A stretch of 64,000 bases of DNA from JAVKFY01 sp040223615. Lineage in GTDB: Bacteria > Pseudomonadota > Alphaproteobacteria > GCA-2731375. Shown here one piece after another: positions 24,176-33,403 of this stretch. The notes under the pieces were generated by a model. The model was not told the DNA's origin. It was given only the letters and a program-made list of their open reading frames with translations, and did no database searches. A program made the position numbers and the translations under genes. Positions within the stretch are counted from its first letter, which is position 1; every line of letters begins with the position of its first letter. The stretch spans positions 1 to 64,000 of the forward strand of contig JAVKFY010000034.1 of NCBI GenBank assembly GCA_040223615.1, written 5' to 3'.

Positions 24176-24756
24176 CCCGCCTCGCGCTGCTGCGTCATGG
24201 CCGGACCGCGTGGAACGACGATGGGCGGCTGCAGGGCCGCACCGACGTGGCGCTGACCGAGGCCGGCAAGGCGCTGCTGCGCGCGGTGCGGGTGCCGGCC
24301 GCGTGGCGCGAGGCGGCGTGGTACGTGAGCCCGTTGCGGCGCTGCGTCGAGTCGGCCGACTGTCTGGGCATCGCGGCCACGGTCGAGGAACGGCTGATCG
24401 AGATGAGCTTCGGAACGTTCGAGGGCAAGACCCTGGCGCAGCTTCGCGACGACCCGGACCTGGACATGGCGGCGCTGGAGGACGGCGGGCTCGACTTCAT
24501 GCCGCCGGGTGGCGAGAGCCCGCGCCAGGTGCAGGACCGGGTGCGCGGCTGGCTGGCCGAGATCGCCGGCGGCCCGGACATCGGCGCGCTGACCCACAAG
24601 GGCGTGATCCGCGCGCTCTACGCCGCCGCGCGCGACTGGCCGATGCTCGGCAAGCCGCCGGACAAGCTGCGCTGGGACCGGTTGCACGTGTTCGAGGTCG
24701 GCCCCGGCGGCGCGCTTGCCGTGCACGAGTTGAACGTCGCGATGGATCAGGCATGA
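24172..24756 (+). CDS. Histidine phosphatase family protein
   Basis: A 194-residue phosphoglycerate-mutase-like phosphatase. The catalytic RHG motif is LLRHGRTAWN at the N-terminus, the proton-donor Glu lies in the IEMSFGTFEGKT region, and the second catalytic His is in GALTHKGVIRALY. It lies between glycosyltransferases with ATGA overlaps on both sides, so it probably dephosphorylates a sugar-phosphate or lipid-sugar intermediate of the same pathway. A cobalamin alpha-ribazole phosphatase role is unlikely without cobalamin genes nearby. Confidence 0.87.
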   Translation: MTRLALLRHGRTAWNDDGRLQGRTDVALTEAGKALLRAVRVPAAWREAAWYVSPLRRCVESADCLGIAATVEERLIEMSFGTFEGKTLAQLRDDPDLDMAALEDGGLDFMPPGGESPRQVQDRVRGWLAEIAGGPDIGALTHKGVIRALYAAARDWPMLGKPPDKLRWDRLHVFEVGPGGALAVHELNVAMDQA

Positions 24757-25898
24757 GTGGACCAAGAGTCCTTTTCTGGGTGCAGCATTTGCTGGGCATC
24801 GGCCACGTGCGCCGCGCCGCGACGGTGGCCCGGGCGTTGGACGACGTCGGCTTGGACGTGGTGTTCGCCAGCGGCGGCTTTCCGGTGCCGGGGCTCGATC
24901 TCGGCGGCGGACGGCTGGCGCAACTGCCGCCGGTGCGCGCCACCGATCTCTACTTCAAGGAGCTGGTCGACGAACACGACCGGCCGATCGACGATGCCTG
25001 GCGCGACAACCGCCGCGACGCGCTGCTCGCGCTGCTGGCCGAGGTGCGGCCCGATGCGATCCTGACCGAGTTGTTCCCGTTCGGGCGGCGGCAGATGCGC
25101 TTCGAGCTGACGCCGTTCCTGGAGGCGGCGCGGGCGATGACGCCACGGCCGGTGATCTGCGCCTCGGTGCGCGATATCCTGGTGGCGCAGTCGAAGCCGG
25201 GCCGCAACGAGGAGATGGTGGAGCGGCTGGAGACCTACTACGACCACGCGCTGGTGCATGGCGACCCGGCCTTCATCGCCCTGGACCGGACCTTTCCGCA
25301 CGCCGCCACGGTGGCCGGAAAACTGCACTACACCGGCTATGTCGTGGATGCGCGCGGCACCCGGCGCGGGGCCGGCCATGACGGCTGGGACGAGGTGCTG
25401 GTGTCCGCCGGCGGCGGCGCGGTCGGCGACAAGCTGCTGCGCACCGCCATGGCCGCGCGGGCGCTGACCGCGTATCGCGACCGGACCTGGCGGGTGCTGG
25501 CCGGCGTGAACGTGGCCGACGATGCGCTGGCCAGCCTGCGCGCCGAGGCGCCGGACGGCGTGATCGTGGAACTGTCGCGCGGCGACTTCCCCGATTTGCT
25601 GATGAACTGCGCGGTGTCGATCAGCCAGGCCGGCTACAACACCACCATGGAGGCGATCCGGGCCGGCTGCCGCATCGTCACGGTGCCCTATGCCGGCGGG
25701 CTTGAGACCGAGCAGACCTTGCGCGCCGAGGCGCTGGCCGAACACGGCGTCCTGCAGGTCGTTCCGGAAGCGGACCTGTCACCTGAAACATTGGCGGCAG
25801 CGGTCGACGCGGCCCGGCCTGCGGCGCGTTTCGACCTCGACACCGAGGGCGCGGCGACGGCGGCACGGCTGCTGGCGCAATGGATCGGCAGCAGATGA
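24753..25898 (+). CDS. Glycosyltransferase of the MurG-like (COG4671) type, second copy
   Basis: A 381-residue paralogue of the protein at 20590-21852. The N-terminal loop is QHLLGIGHVRRAAT, and the donor loop SISQAGYNTTMEAI is followed by VPYAGGLETEQTLRAEAL. A Gly-rich strand (VSAGGGAVGDK) opens the second domain. The ATG at 24753 overlaps the phosphatase stop. Its presence in the same operon as the first copy suggests two related but distinct transfer steps. Confidence 0.82.
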   Translation: MSGPRVLFWVQHLLGIGHVRRAATVARALDDVGLDVVFASGGFPVPGLDLGGGRLAQLPPVRATDLYFKELVDEHDRPIDDAWRDNRRDALLALLAEVRPDAILTELFPFGRRQMRFELTPFLEAARAMTPRPVICASVRDILVAQSKPGRNEEMVERLETYYDHALVHGDPAFIALDRTFPHAATVAGKLHYTGYVVDARGTRRGAGHDGWDEVLVSAGGGAVGDKLLRTAMAARALTAYRDRTWRVLAGVNVADDALASLRAEAPDGVIVELSRGDFPDLLMNCAVSISQAGYNTTMEAIRAGCRIVTVPYAGGLETEQTLRAEALAEHGVLQVVPEADLSPETLAAAVDAARPAARFDLDTEGAATAARLLAQWIGSR

Positions 25899-26683
25899 GT
25901 TCGTGGGACGATCTCGACCGGGAGCTCGATGCCTGGGGCGAGGCCGGGCGGGTCGCCAGCCTGTGGTGGCGCGACGACGACGCGCGCCGGCCGGGACCGC
26001 GGCTGAACCGGTTGATCGAGGTTGGCGACGGCCTGCCGCTGGCACTGGCGGCGGTGCCGGCCGAGGCCGAGGCGTCGCTGGCCGACCTGCCGGCCAATGT
26101 CAGCTTTCTGCCGCACGGCTGGCGACACGTGAACCTGGCGCCGGCAAGCGAGAAGAAGTGCGAATTCGGGCCGCACCGGCCGGCCTTCGACCGGCTGGCC
26201 GACGTGGCGCTGGGCTGGACCCGGCTGCGCCACCTGTTCGGCGAGCGGGCGCGGCCGATCTTCGTGCCGCCGTGGAACCGCATCGACCCGGCCTTCGTGG
26301 CACGCCTGGGCCATGCCGGGCTGACCGGCCTGTCGCGGTTCGGGCCGCGCAAGGCCATGCATCCGGCGCCCGGCCTGACCGAAATGAACTGCCACGTCGA
26401 CATCATCGACTGGCGCGGCACCCGTGGCTTCGTCGGCGACGACGCGGCGCTGGCCCAGTTCATAGCCCATCTGGGTGCACGGCGGATCGGCGGCGCCCGG
26501 CAGGACGCGGCAACGTCAGTTGATGGGTCGGTCGACGCGGCCGAAGCGACCGGCCTGATGACACATCACGCGGTGCATGACGCCGAATGCTGGGAATTCC
26601 TGGGAAAACTGTGCCGAAACACCGCGAAACACGACGCCGCGCGCTGGTTATCGGCCGACGAGGCGGCTAGTCTGCCGCCGTGA
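25895..26683 (+). CDS. Polysaccharide-deacetylase-like protein
   Basis: A 262-residue protein related to NodB-type deacetylases. An acidic strand WWRDDDARRP stands for motif 1 (Asp pair), HGWRH gives the H-x3-H metal motif 2, and FVPPWNRIDP resembles motif 3 (R/P-P-x-W/Y). The standard TFDDG sequence is absent, so this is a divergent subgroup. No signal peptide, so it likely acts in the cytoplasm on a sugar-linked intermediate. The ATG at 25895 overlaps the previous stop (ATGA); an ATG at 25880 is an alternative. Context in the glycosyltransferase operon supports a role in glycan modification. Confidence 0.75.
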   Translation: MSSWDDLDRELDAWGEAGRVASLWWRDDDARRPGPRLNRLIEVGDGLPLALAAVPAEAEASLADLPANVSFLPHGWRHVNLAPASEKKCEFGPHRPAFDRLADVALGWTRLRHLFGERARPIFVPPWNRIDPAFVARLGHAGLTGLSRFGPRKAMHPAPGLTEMNCHVDIIDWRGTRGFVGDDAALAQFIAHLGARRIGGARQDAATSVDGSVDAAEATGLMTHHAVHDAECWEFLGKLCRNTAKHDAARWLSADEAASLPP

Positions 26684-27165
26684 CGATACACCGATATCCA
26701 CTGGGCGAGATCGGCGCCGATTATGCACGTGCCGCGGCCGGCCTGGCGATCACCGGCGGGCCGGCGCTGTTCGCCGATATTTTACCAGTGGTGGCGATTA
26801 TCCTCGGCGCGCTGGCCTTGCTGTTCGCCGGCTACGGGCTGCGGACCTACTGGCGCCACCGGACGTCCGTGGAAGTGTCGGACGAGGCCTTGCACACGCA
26901 CGGTCCGTTCGGCAAAACGGTGCCGTGGGCGGCGCTGGACGAGGTCCGGCTCCGCTATTTTTCGACGCGCCGCGACCGCGCCAAGGGATGGATGCAGCTC
27001 ACCGTGAAGGGTCAGGAGGCCACCATACAGTTGGATTCGACGCTGGACGCGTTCGAGGACATCGCCCGCCGCGCGATCGAGGTCGCCCGGCAACGCGGTA
27101 TCGAGCTCAACGAGGCGACCCGCAGCAATCTCGACGCCCTCGGGCTCGGCGAGCAGAAGGGCTAG
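26680..27165 (+). CDS. Small membrane protein with PH-like C-terminal domain, unknown function
   Basis: A 161-residue protein with a GTG start overlapping the deacetylase-like gene stop. Residues about 34-56 (ILPVVAIILGALALLFAGYG) form one clear membrane segment. The following stretch (SVEVSDEALHTHGPFGKTVPW to ALDEVRLRYFSTRRDR, beyond residue 62) has the beta-strand pattern of bacterial PH-like domains. It ends one base before the peptide-transporter ATPase gene. It could be linked to either cluster. No enzymatic motif. Confidence 0.6.
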   Translation: MTIHRYPLGEIGADYARAAAGLAITGGPALFADILPVVAIILGALALLFAGYGLRTYWRHRTSVEVSDEALHTHGPFGKTVPWAALDEVRLRYFSTRRDRAKGWMQLTVKGQEATIQLDSTLDAFEDIARRAIEVARQRGIELNEATRSNLDALGLGEQKG

Positions 27166-27166
27166 C

Positions 27167-29056
27167 ATGACGACGGTCCTGCGGGTTCGCGATCTCGCCG
27201 TCGAGTTCAACGTCGCCGAAGGCAAGGTGCGCGCGGTCGACGGCGTCTCGTTCTCGATTCCGGAAGGCAAGACCGTCGCCCTGGTCGGCGAGAGCGGCTC
27301 CGGCAAGACGGTGGTCAGCCAGACCATCATGCGCATCCTGCCGCGGCCGGCGGAGGTGGTCGGCGGCGAGGTGCTGTTCTTCGACCCCGACAAGCCCGGC
27401 AGCTTCGTCGACATCTGCCGCCTGGGCGTGAACTCCAGGGAGATGCGGGCGATTCGCGGCGGGCGGATCTCGATCATCTTCCAGGAGCCGATGACGTCGC
27501 TGTCGCCGCTGCACACGATCGGCAACCAGATCGCGGAAAGCCTGGAACTGCACCGCAACCAGACCGGCAAGGCGGCGCTGGAAATGGCCGCCGACATGCT
27601 GCGTATGGTCGGCTTCCCGGCGCCCAGCGAGGCGGTGCACAAGTACCCTTTCGAACTCAGCGGCGGCCTGCGGCAGCGGGCGATGATCGCCATGGCGCTG
27701 ATCTGCCGCCCGGCGCTGCTGATCGCCGACGAGCCAACGACGGCGCTGGACGTCACCATCCAGGCGCAGATCCTGAAGTTGATGGGCGACCTGCAGTCCG
27801 AACTCGGCATGGCGATCTTGATGATCACCCACGACCTGGGCGTGGTCGCCAACGTCGCCGACGAGGTGGTGGTGATGTACCACGGCCGGGTCACCGAGCG
27901 GGGCAGCGTGCAGGACATCTACCGCGACCCGCAGCACCCCTACCTGAAGGCGCTGCTGCGCGCGGTGCCGCGCTTCGGCATGAAGCCGGGCGAGCGACTG
28001 GTGCCGCTGCGCGAGATCAAGGCCGAAGCCGACGGTCACCTGCGTGCCGAGGTGCGCCCGAAGCGCGCGGCGTCGACGGACGACGCGCCGCTGCTGCAGG
28101 TCAGCCACATGTCGAAGAGCTTCGCCACCCGCAAGCGCAGCCTGTTCGGCGGCAAGCCGGGCGGCCAGGTGCTGGCGGTCGACGACATCAGCTTCCAGAT
28201 CAAGCCCGGCGAGTGCCTGGGCCTGGTCGGCGAGAGCGGCTGCGGCAAGACCACGACCTCGAAGATCATCCTGCGCGCGCTGGCGCCGGACAGCGGCCAG
28301 CTGACCTACAACGACAACGGCAAGATGGTCGACGTGCTGGCGCTGGAGGGCCAGGCGCTGTTCGATTTCCGGCGCAAGGTGCAGTTCATCTTCCAGGATC
28401 CGTTCTCGTCGCTGAACCCGCGGATGACGGTCTACGACATCATCGCCGAGCCGTTCGTGATCCACGATATCGGCGACCGGTCGGAACGCAGCGACCGGGT
28501 GCGCGAGCTGATGAACCTGGTCGGGCTCGACATCCGTTATCTGCGGCGCTATCCGCACAGCTTCTCCGGCGGGCAGCGCCAGCGCATCGGCATCGCCCGC
28601 GCGCTGGCGCTGCAACCGGAACTGCTGATCTGCGACGAGCCGGTCTCGGCACTGGACGTGTCGGTGCAGGCGCAGGTACTGAACCTGCTGAAGGATCTGC
28701 AGTCCGAGCTCGGCCTGACCTACCTGTTCATCTCGCACAACCTGGCCGTGGTGGACTACATGGCCGACCGGATCGCGGTAATGTGCGCCGGCCGGCTGGT
28801 CGAGACCGCGGCGCGGCAGGAACTGTTCGAGAACCCGATGCACCCCTACACGCGGGCGCTGCTGGCGGCGGTGCCGAAAGCCAATCCGGGCGCCCGGCTC
28901 GACCTCACCGCGCTGATGGAAGGCAAGGCATCGGACCCGACGGCGTGGCCGGCGCCGTACACGCTGGGCCACGGCGAGAAGGTCGGTATGGTCGACATCG
29001 GCAATGGACACTTTGTCCGCGCCGCCGCGGACGTTAGCCTGTCGCCGAGCAGCTAG
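27167..29056 (+). CDS. Peptide ABC transporter, fused double ATPase (YejF/DppDF type)
   Basis: A 629-residue protein containing two complete ATPase domains of the oligopeptide/dipeptide importer family. The first has Walker A GESGSGKT (41-48), signature LSGGLRQRAMIA and Walker B LLIADEPTTALD. The second has GESGCGKTT, FSGGQRQRIGIARAL and LLICDEPVSALD. Each is followed by the family's C-terminal extension (for example YLKALLRAVPRFG and YTRALLAAVPKA). It powers peptide or opine uptake through the two permeases encoded downstream. Fusion of the two ATPases into one chain is usual for YejF-like proteins. Confidence 0.9.
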   Translation: MTTVLRVRDLAVEFNVAEGKVRAVDGVSFSIPEGKTVALVGESGSGKTVVSQTIMRILPRPAEVVGGEVLFFDPDKPGSFVDICRLGVNSREMRAIRGGRISIIFQEPMTSLSPLHTIGNQIAESLELHRNQTGKAALEMAADMLRMVGFPAPSEAVHKYPFELSGGLRQRAMIAMALICRPALLIADEPTTALDVTIQAQILKLMGDLQSELGMAILMITHDLGVVANVADEVVVMYHGRVTERGSVQDIYRDPQHPYLKALLRAVPRFGMKPGERLVPLREIKAEADGHLRAEVRPKRAASTDDAPLLQVSHMSKSFATRKRSLFGGKPGGQVLAVDDISFQIKPGECLGLVGESGCGKTTTSKIILRALAPDSGQLTYNDNGKMVDVLALEGQALFDFRRKVQFIFQDPFSSLNPRMTVYDIIAEPFVIHDIGDRSERSDRVRELMNLVGLDIRYLRRYPHSFSGGQRQRIGIARALALQPELLICDEPVSALDVSVQAQVLNLLKDLQSELGLTYLFISHNLAVVDYMADRIAVMCAGRLVETAARQELFENPMHPYTRALLAAVPKANPGARLDLTALMEGKASDPTAWPAPYTLGHGEKVGMVDIGNGHFVRAAADVSLSPSS

Positions 29057-29122
29057 AGAACAGGGCAACGAGGGGGGCCCGCCGGCGAGGACAACGCCGG
29101 GGGTAACTGACGGAGGCAAGGG

Positions 29123-31018
29123 ATGAAGCGGCATGCATGCGCGGTCGTGATGGCCGTGCTGATGGGATTCGGCGGGCCGGCCGCCGCCGTCGATCTGCTC
29201 GAGACCCCGCTATTCGCCGAGCAGGTGAAGGCCGGCGCGCTGCCGCCGGTGCACGAACGGGTGCCGGCCGAACCCTCGGTGGTGACGTTCGACGGCGATC
29301 TGAAGCCCGGCAAGCCGGGCGGCGAGCTGCGCACCCTGATCCCGCGCGCCAAGGACGTGCGGCTGATGATGGTGTACGGCTACGCGCGCCTGGTCGGCTA
29401 TGACCGGCAATATAACATGGTGCCCGACATCGCGGCCTCGTTCACGGTCGAGGAAGGCCGCATCTTCACCTTCAAGCTGCGGCCCGGCCACAAATGGTCG
29501 GACGGCGCGCCGTTCACGGTCGACGACATCCGCTACTGGTGGGAGGACGTGGCCAACAACGACGAGCTGTCGCCGTCCGGCCCGCCGGTCGACCTGCTGG
29601 TCGACGGACAGCCGCCGGAGGTCGAGTTCGTCGACGAGGTCACGGTGCGCTTCACCTGGGCAAAGCCGAACCCGTTCTTCCTGCCGCGCATCGCCGGTGC
29701 CTCGCCGCTGCTGATCTACCGGCCGAAGCACTACCTGAAGGACTATCACGTCAAGTATGCCGACCCGGCGGCGCTGGAGGCGGCCCTGAAGGAGGCGCGG
29801 CGGCGCAACTGGGCCTCGCTGCACAACCGGCTCGACAACCTGTACCGATTCGACAACCCGGACCTGCCGACCTTGCAGCCGTGGGTGAACCGGACCAAGG
29901 CGCCGGCAACGCGCTTCATCGTCGAGCGCAACCCCTACTATCACCGGGTCGACGCGGCCGGGCACCAGCTGCCCTATATCGACCGGGTGATCCTGAACGT
30001 CGCCGACGGCAAGCTGATCCCGGCCAAGGCCGGCACCGGCGAGGCCGACCTGCAGGCGCGCAACCTGGCGTTCAACAATTACACCTTCCTGCGCGAGAAC
30101 GAGGAGCAGGGCAACTTCAAGACCCGGCTGTGGCGCACCGCAAAGGGGGCGCATATCGCGCTCTACCCGAACCTCAACATCAACGATCCGGCGTGGCGCG
30201 AGCTGATGCGCGACGTGCGGTTCCGGCGCGCGCTGTCGATGGGCATCGACCGCGAGATCATCAACGAGACGCTGTATTTCGGATTGGCGCTGGAGGCCAA
30301 CAACACGCTGCTGCCGGACAGCCCGCTGTACAACGAGGACTACCAGACGCGCTGGGCCGAGTACGACCCGGACGCGGCCGAGGCGCTGCTCGATGAGATC
30401 GGCCTCGATCAGCGCAACGACAACGACATCCGGCTGCTGCCCGACGGCCGGCCGCTGGAGATCATCGTCGAGACCGCCGGCGAATCGACCGAGCAGACCG
30501 ACGTGCTGGAGCTGGTGCGCGAGGACTGGGAGCGGATCGGCATCAAGCTGTTCATCAAACCGTCGCAGCGCGAGGTGTTCCGCAACCGGGTCTTCGCCGG
30601 CGAGAGCCAGATGGCGGTGTGGTCGGGCTGGGAAAACGGCGTCGCCTCGCCGGAGATGAGCCCGTCGGAGCTGGCGCCGACCACACAGCAAGGCCTGCAG
30701 TGGCCGAAGTGGGGCCAGTTCTACGAAACCAAGGGCCACGCCGGCGAGCCGCCGGACATGCCCGAGGCGGAAGAGCTGATGGCGCTGAACCAGCGCTGGC
30801 TCGACGTCTCGAGTATCGAGGAGCGGCGGGCGATCTGGGAGCGCATGCTGGAGATCCATGCCGACAACGTCTTCGTCATCGGCATCATCGCCGGGGTGCA
30901 GCAACCGGTGGTGGTGAAGAACGATCTCGTTAACGTGCCGGTCGAAGGCGTCTATAACTGGGATCCGGGGGCGCAGTTCGGCATCTACCGGCCGGACATA
31001 TTCTGGCTCGACCGCTGA
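29123..31018 (+). CDS. Peptide ABC transporter, periplasmic binding protein (family 5)
   Basis: A 631-residue family-5 solute-binding protein. The signal peptide spans residues about 1-23 (AVVMAVLMGFGGPAAA). The family pattern includes PDIAASFTVEEGRIFTFKLR followed by GHKWSDGAPFTVDDIRYWWED (about residues 118-138) and RRALSMGIDREIIN. Length fits the longer YejA-like or microcin/oligopeptide-binding branch. A strong ribosome site (GGAGGCAAGGG) precedes the ATG. It is placed between the ATPase and the two permeases of the same importer. Confidence 0.9.
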   Translation: MKRHACAVVMAVLMGFGGPAAAVDLLETPLFAEQVKAGALPPVHERVPAEPSVVTFDGDLKPGKPGGELRTLIPRAKDVRLMMVYGYARLVGYDRQYNMVPDIAASFTVEEGRIFTFKLRPGHKWSDGAPFTVDDIRYWWEDVANNDELSPSGPPVDLLVDGQPPEVEFVDEVTVRFTWAKPNPFFLPRIAGASPLLIYRPKHYLKDYHVKYADPAALEAALKEARRRNWASLHNRLDNLYRFDNPDLPTLQPWVNRTKAPATRFIVERNPYYHRVDAAGHQLPYIDRVILNVADGKLIPAKAGTGEADLQARNLAFNNYTFLRENEEQGNFKTRLWRTAKGAHIALYPNLNINDPAWRELMRDVRFRRALSMGIDREIINETLYFGLALEANNTLLPDSPLYNEDYQTRWAEYDPDAAEALLDEIGLDQRNDNDIRLLPDGRPLEIIVETAGESTEQTDVLELVREDWERIGIKLFIKPSQREVFRNRVFAGESQMAVWSGWENGVASPEMSPSELAPTTQQGLQWPKWGQFYETKGHAGEPPDMPEAEELMALNQRWLDVSSIEERRAIWERMLEIHADNVFVIGIIAGVQQPVVVKNDLVNVPVEGVYNWDPGAQFGIYRPDIFWLDR

Positions 31019-31102
31019 ACTCGCGGCCGCGGCACCGCCCATTAGGGCTTCCGAAACGTCGGCGCACGACAGTGCGGCAGGAACCGAGACGCTAGAGGCG
31101 AG

Positions 31103-32128
31103 ATGTTCACCTACCTGGTGCACCGCGTGTTGATCATGATCCCGACACTGCTCGTGATCTCGATCATCACCTTCATCATCATCCAGGCGCCGCCGGGCGA
31201 TTACCTGTCGAACCAGCTCGCCGAACTGAAGGCGCAGGGCGACACCGCGGCGCTGGAGAAGATCGAGTTCCTGCGCGCCGAGTACGGCCTGGACCGGCCG
31301 CTGCTGGAGCAGTACGCGGTCTGGCTCGGCATCTGGCCCGGCGCCAACGGCTTTTCCGGCATTCTGCAGGGCGATCTGGGCTGGTCGTTCGAGTTCCAGC
31401 GCCCGGTCAGCGACGTGGTCGGCGACCGGCTGCTGCTGTCCTTCGTGTTGAATTTCGCCACCGCGATCTTCGTCTACGCGGTGTCGTTCCCGATCGGCGT
31501 ATACACCGCCGTGCGGCAATATTCCTTCGGCGACCACGCCTTCACGTTCCTAGGCTATCTCGGGCTGGCGACGCCGAACTTCCTGCTGGCGCTGATCATG
31601 CTGTTCCTGGCCAAGACCTGGTTCGGGGTCGAGATCGGCGGCCTGATGGACGAGAAGTATATCGGCGCCGAGTGGAGCCTGGAGAAGTTCGGCTCGGTGG
31701 TGCAGCACCTGATCATCCCGGTGATCGTGATCGGCACGTCGGGCACCGCTGGCATGATCCGCCGGCTGCGCGCCAACCTGCTGGACGAGTTGCAGAAACA
31801 GTATGTGGTGACGGCGCGGTCCAAGGGCCTGCGCTCGACCAAGCTGCTGATCAAGTATCCGCTGCGGATGGCGCTGAACCCGTTCATCGCCGACATCGGC
31901 AACCTGCTGCCGCAGCTGATCTCCGGTTCGGCGATCGTGGCGGTGGTGATGAGCCTGCCGACCTCGGGGCCGATGCTGGTGCACGCGCTGCAGAGCCAGG
32001 ACCAGTATCTGGCCGGCTCGTTCCTGCTGTTCCTGTCGTTCCTGACCGTGGTCGGCATGTTCGTGTCCGACATCGCGCTGGCGATCCTCGACCCGCGCAT
32101 CCGGCTGGGCGCGGAGGCGAGCCGATGA
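31103..32128 (+). CDS. Peptide ABC transporter permease (DppB/YejB type)
   Basis: A 341-residue inner-membrane permease. The N-terminal MFTYLVHRVLIMIPTLLVIS is the classic DppB/OppB start, followed by a large periplasmic loop (about 35-115), five more membrane segments and the EAA-type cytoplasmic loop YVVTARSKGLRSTKLLIKY. The stop overlaps the ATG of the second permease (ATGA). Forms the translocation pore with it. Confidence 0.92.
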   Translation: MFTYLVHRVLIMIPTLLVISIITFIIIQAPPGDYLSNQLAELKAQGDTAALEKIEFLRAEYGLDRPLLEQYAVWLGIWPGANGFSGILQGDLGWSFEFQRPVSDVVGDRLLLSFVLNFATAIFVYAVSFPIGVYTAVRQYSFGDHAFTFLGYLGLATPNFLLALIMLFLAKTWFGVEIGGLMDEKYIGAEWSLEKFGSVVQHLIIPVIVIGTSGTAGMIRRLRANLLDELQKQYVVTARSKGLRSTKLLIKYPLRMALNPFIADIGNLLPQLISGSAIVAVVMSLPTSGPMLVHALQSQDQYLAGSFLLFLSFLTVVGMFVSDIALAILDPRIRLGAEASR

Positions 32129-33315
32129 CGACGCGCGGCGAGTCCGATATCGAGCACTGGGTCTCCGACGCGCCGTTCGATCCGCTGTCGGTCGAGCACC
32201 TGACGCCGGAGCAGGAACGCTTCTACATGGCCTCGCAGTGGCAGCTGATGTGGTGGAAGTTCCGCCGCCATCCGCTGGCCGTGGTCTCCGGCGCGTTCCT
32301 GCTGTTCATCTACATCGCGGCGATCTTCGCGGAGTGGTTCGCGCCCTACCCGCTGCACGAGCGCCATTCGCGCTACATCTACGCGCCGCCGCAGGGCATC
32401 CACCTGTTCCACGACGGATCCTTCGTCGGCCCCTTCACCTATGGCTACAAGGTGAAGAAGGACCTGAAGCTGCTGAAGCGGATCTACACGGTCGACGAGA
32501 GCCAGATCTATCCGATCCGGTTCTTCTGCCAGGGCGACGAGTACGACTTCTGGGGCATCACCGAGATGCGCTTCCACCTGTTCTGCCCGGGCGAGGCGGA
32601 GGTGAAGCGCAAGATGCGCGAGGGGCCGATGTTCCTCATGGGCACCGACCGGCTCGGGCGCGATATCTTCAGCCGCATCATCTACGGCGCGCGCATCTCG
32701 CTGACCGTCGGCCTGATCGGTATCGCCATCAGCTTCGTCATCGGCCTGACGCTGGGCGGGCTGGCCGGCTACTACGGCGGCTGGGTCGACAACGTGGTTC
32801 AGCGGCTGATCGAGATGATCCGCTCGTTCCCGGAACTGCCCTTGTGGATGGCGCTGTCCGCCGCCTTGCCGGTGACCTGGAGCCCGATCGCCGTGTTCGC
32901 CGGCATCACCGTGATCCTCGGCCTGCTGGACTGGCCCGGACTGGCCCGCGCGGTGCGCAGCAAGCTGTTGAGCCTGCGCGAGGAAGACTTCACCACCGCG
33001 GCGCGACTGATGGGGGCCTCGCCCAAACGGGTGATCGCGCGGCACCTGATTCCCAACTTCATGAGCCACATCATCGCCTCGCTGTCGCTGTCGATCCCGT
33101 CGATGATCCTGGGCGAGACGGCGCTGTCGTTCCTCGGCCTCGGGCTGCGGCCGCCGATCACCTCGTGGGGCGTGCTGCTGAACGAGGCGCAGAACATCAA
33201 CGCGGTGGCGGTCTACCCCTGGCTGATCTTCCCGATGCTGCCGGTGGTGCTGGTGGTGCTGGCCTTCAACTTCCTCGGCGACGGCCTGCGCGACGCGGCC
33301 GACCCGTACAAGTAG
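32125..33315 (+). CDS. Peptide ABC transporter permease (DppC/YejE type) with long N-terminal domain
   Basis: A 396-residue permease. The first membrane segment (PLAVVSGAFLLFIYIAAIFA, about 52-71) is followed by an unusually long periplasmic region of about 110 residues containing HLFHDGSFVGPFTYG and two Cys residues (FFCQGDEYDFWG and HLFCPGEAEVKR) that may form a disulfide. Five membrane segments follow, with the EAA loop TAARLMGASPKRVIARHLIP. Long DppC/YejE-type proteins of this kind occur with YejA-like binding proteins. Last gene of the importer. Confidence 0.9.
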   Translation: MTTRGESDIEHWVSDAPFDPLSVEHLTPEQERFYMASQWQLMWWKFRRHPLAVVSGAFLLFIYIAAIFAEWFAPYPLHERHSRYIYAPPQGIHLFHDGSFVGPFTYGYKVKKDLKLLKRIYTVDESQIYPIRFFCQGDEYDFWGITEMRFHLFCPGEAEVKRKMREGPMFLMGTDRLGRDIFSRIIYGARISLTVGLIGIAISFVIGLTLGGLAGYYGGWVDNVVQRLIEMIRSFPELPLWMALSAALPVTWSPIAVFAGITVILGLLDWPGLARAVRSKLLSLREEDFTTAARLMGASPKRVIARHLIPNFMSHIIASLSLSIPSMILGETALSFLGLGLRPPITSWGVLLNEAQNINAVAVYPWLIFPMLPVVLVVLAFNFLGDGLRDAADPYK

Positions 33316-33328
33316 TTCGCATCGGCCT

Positions 33329-33342
33329 TTGACTGCGATCAA
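33329..33342. promoter_or_regulatory. FNR/FixK-type box
   Basis: TTGACTGCGATCAA matches the TTGAC/T-N4-ATCAA palindrome bound by FNR, FixK and related regulators of low-oxygen genes. It lies 61 bases upstream of the start of the 94-residue protein gene and 13 bases after the permease stop, so it most plausibly acts on the small gene. Which regulator binds is unknown. Confidence 0.55.
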
Positions 33343-33403
33343 GGCGCGCGGCCGCTGACCGTCGTCTGCTCTCCCGCAGCAGCCAACCTGCCGGAGAGCC
33401 AAG

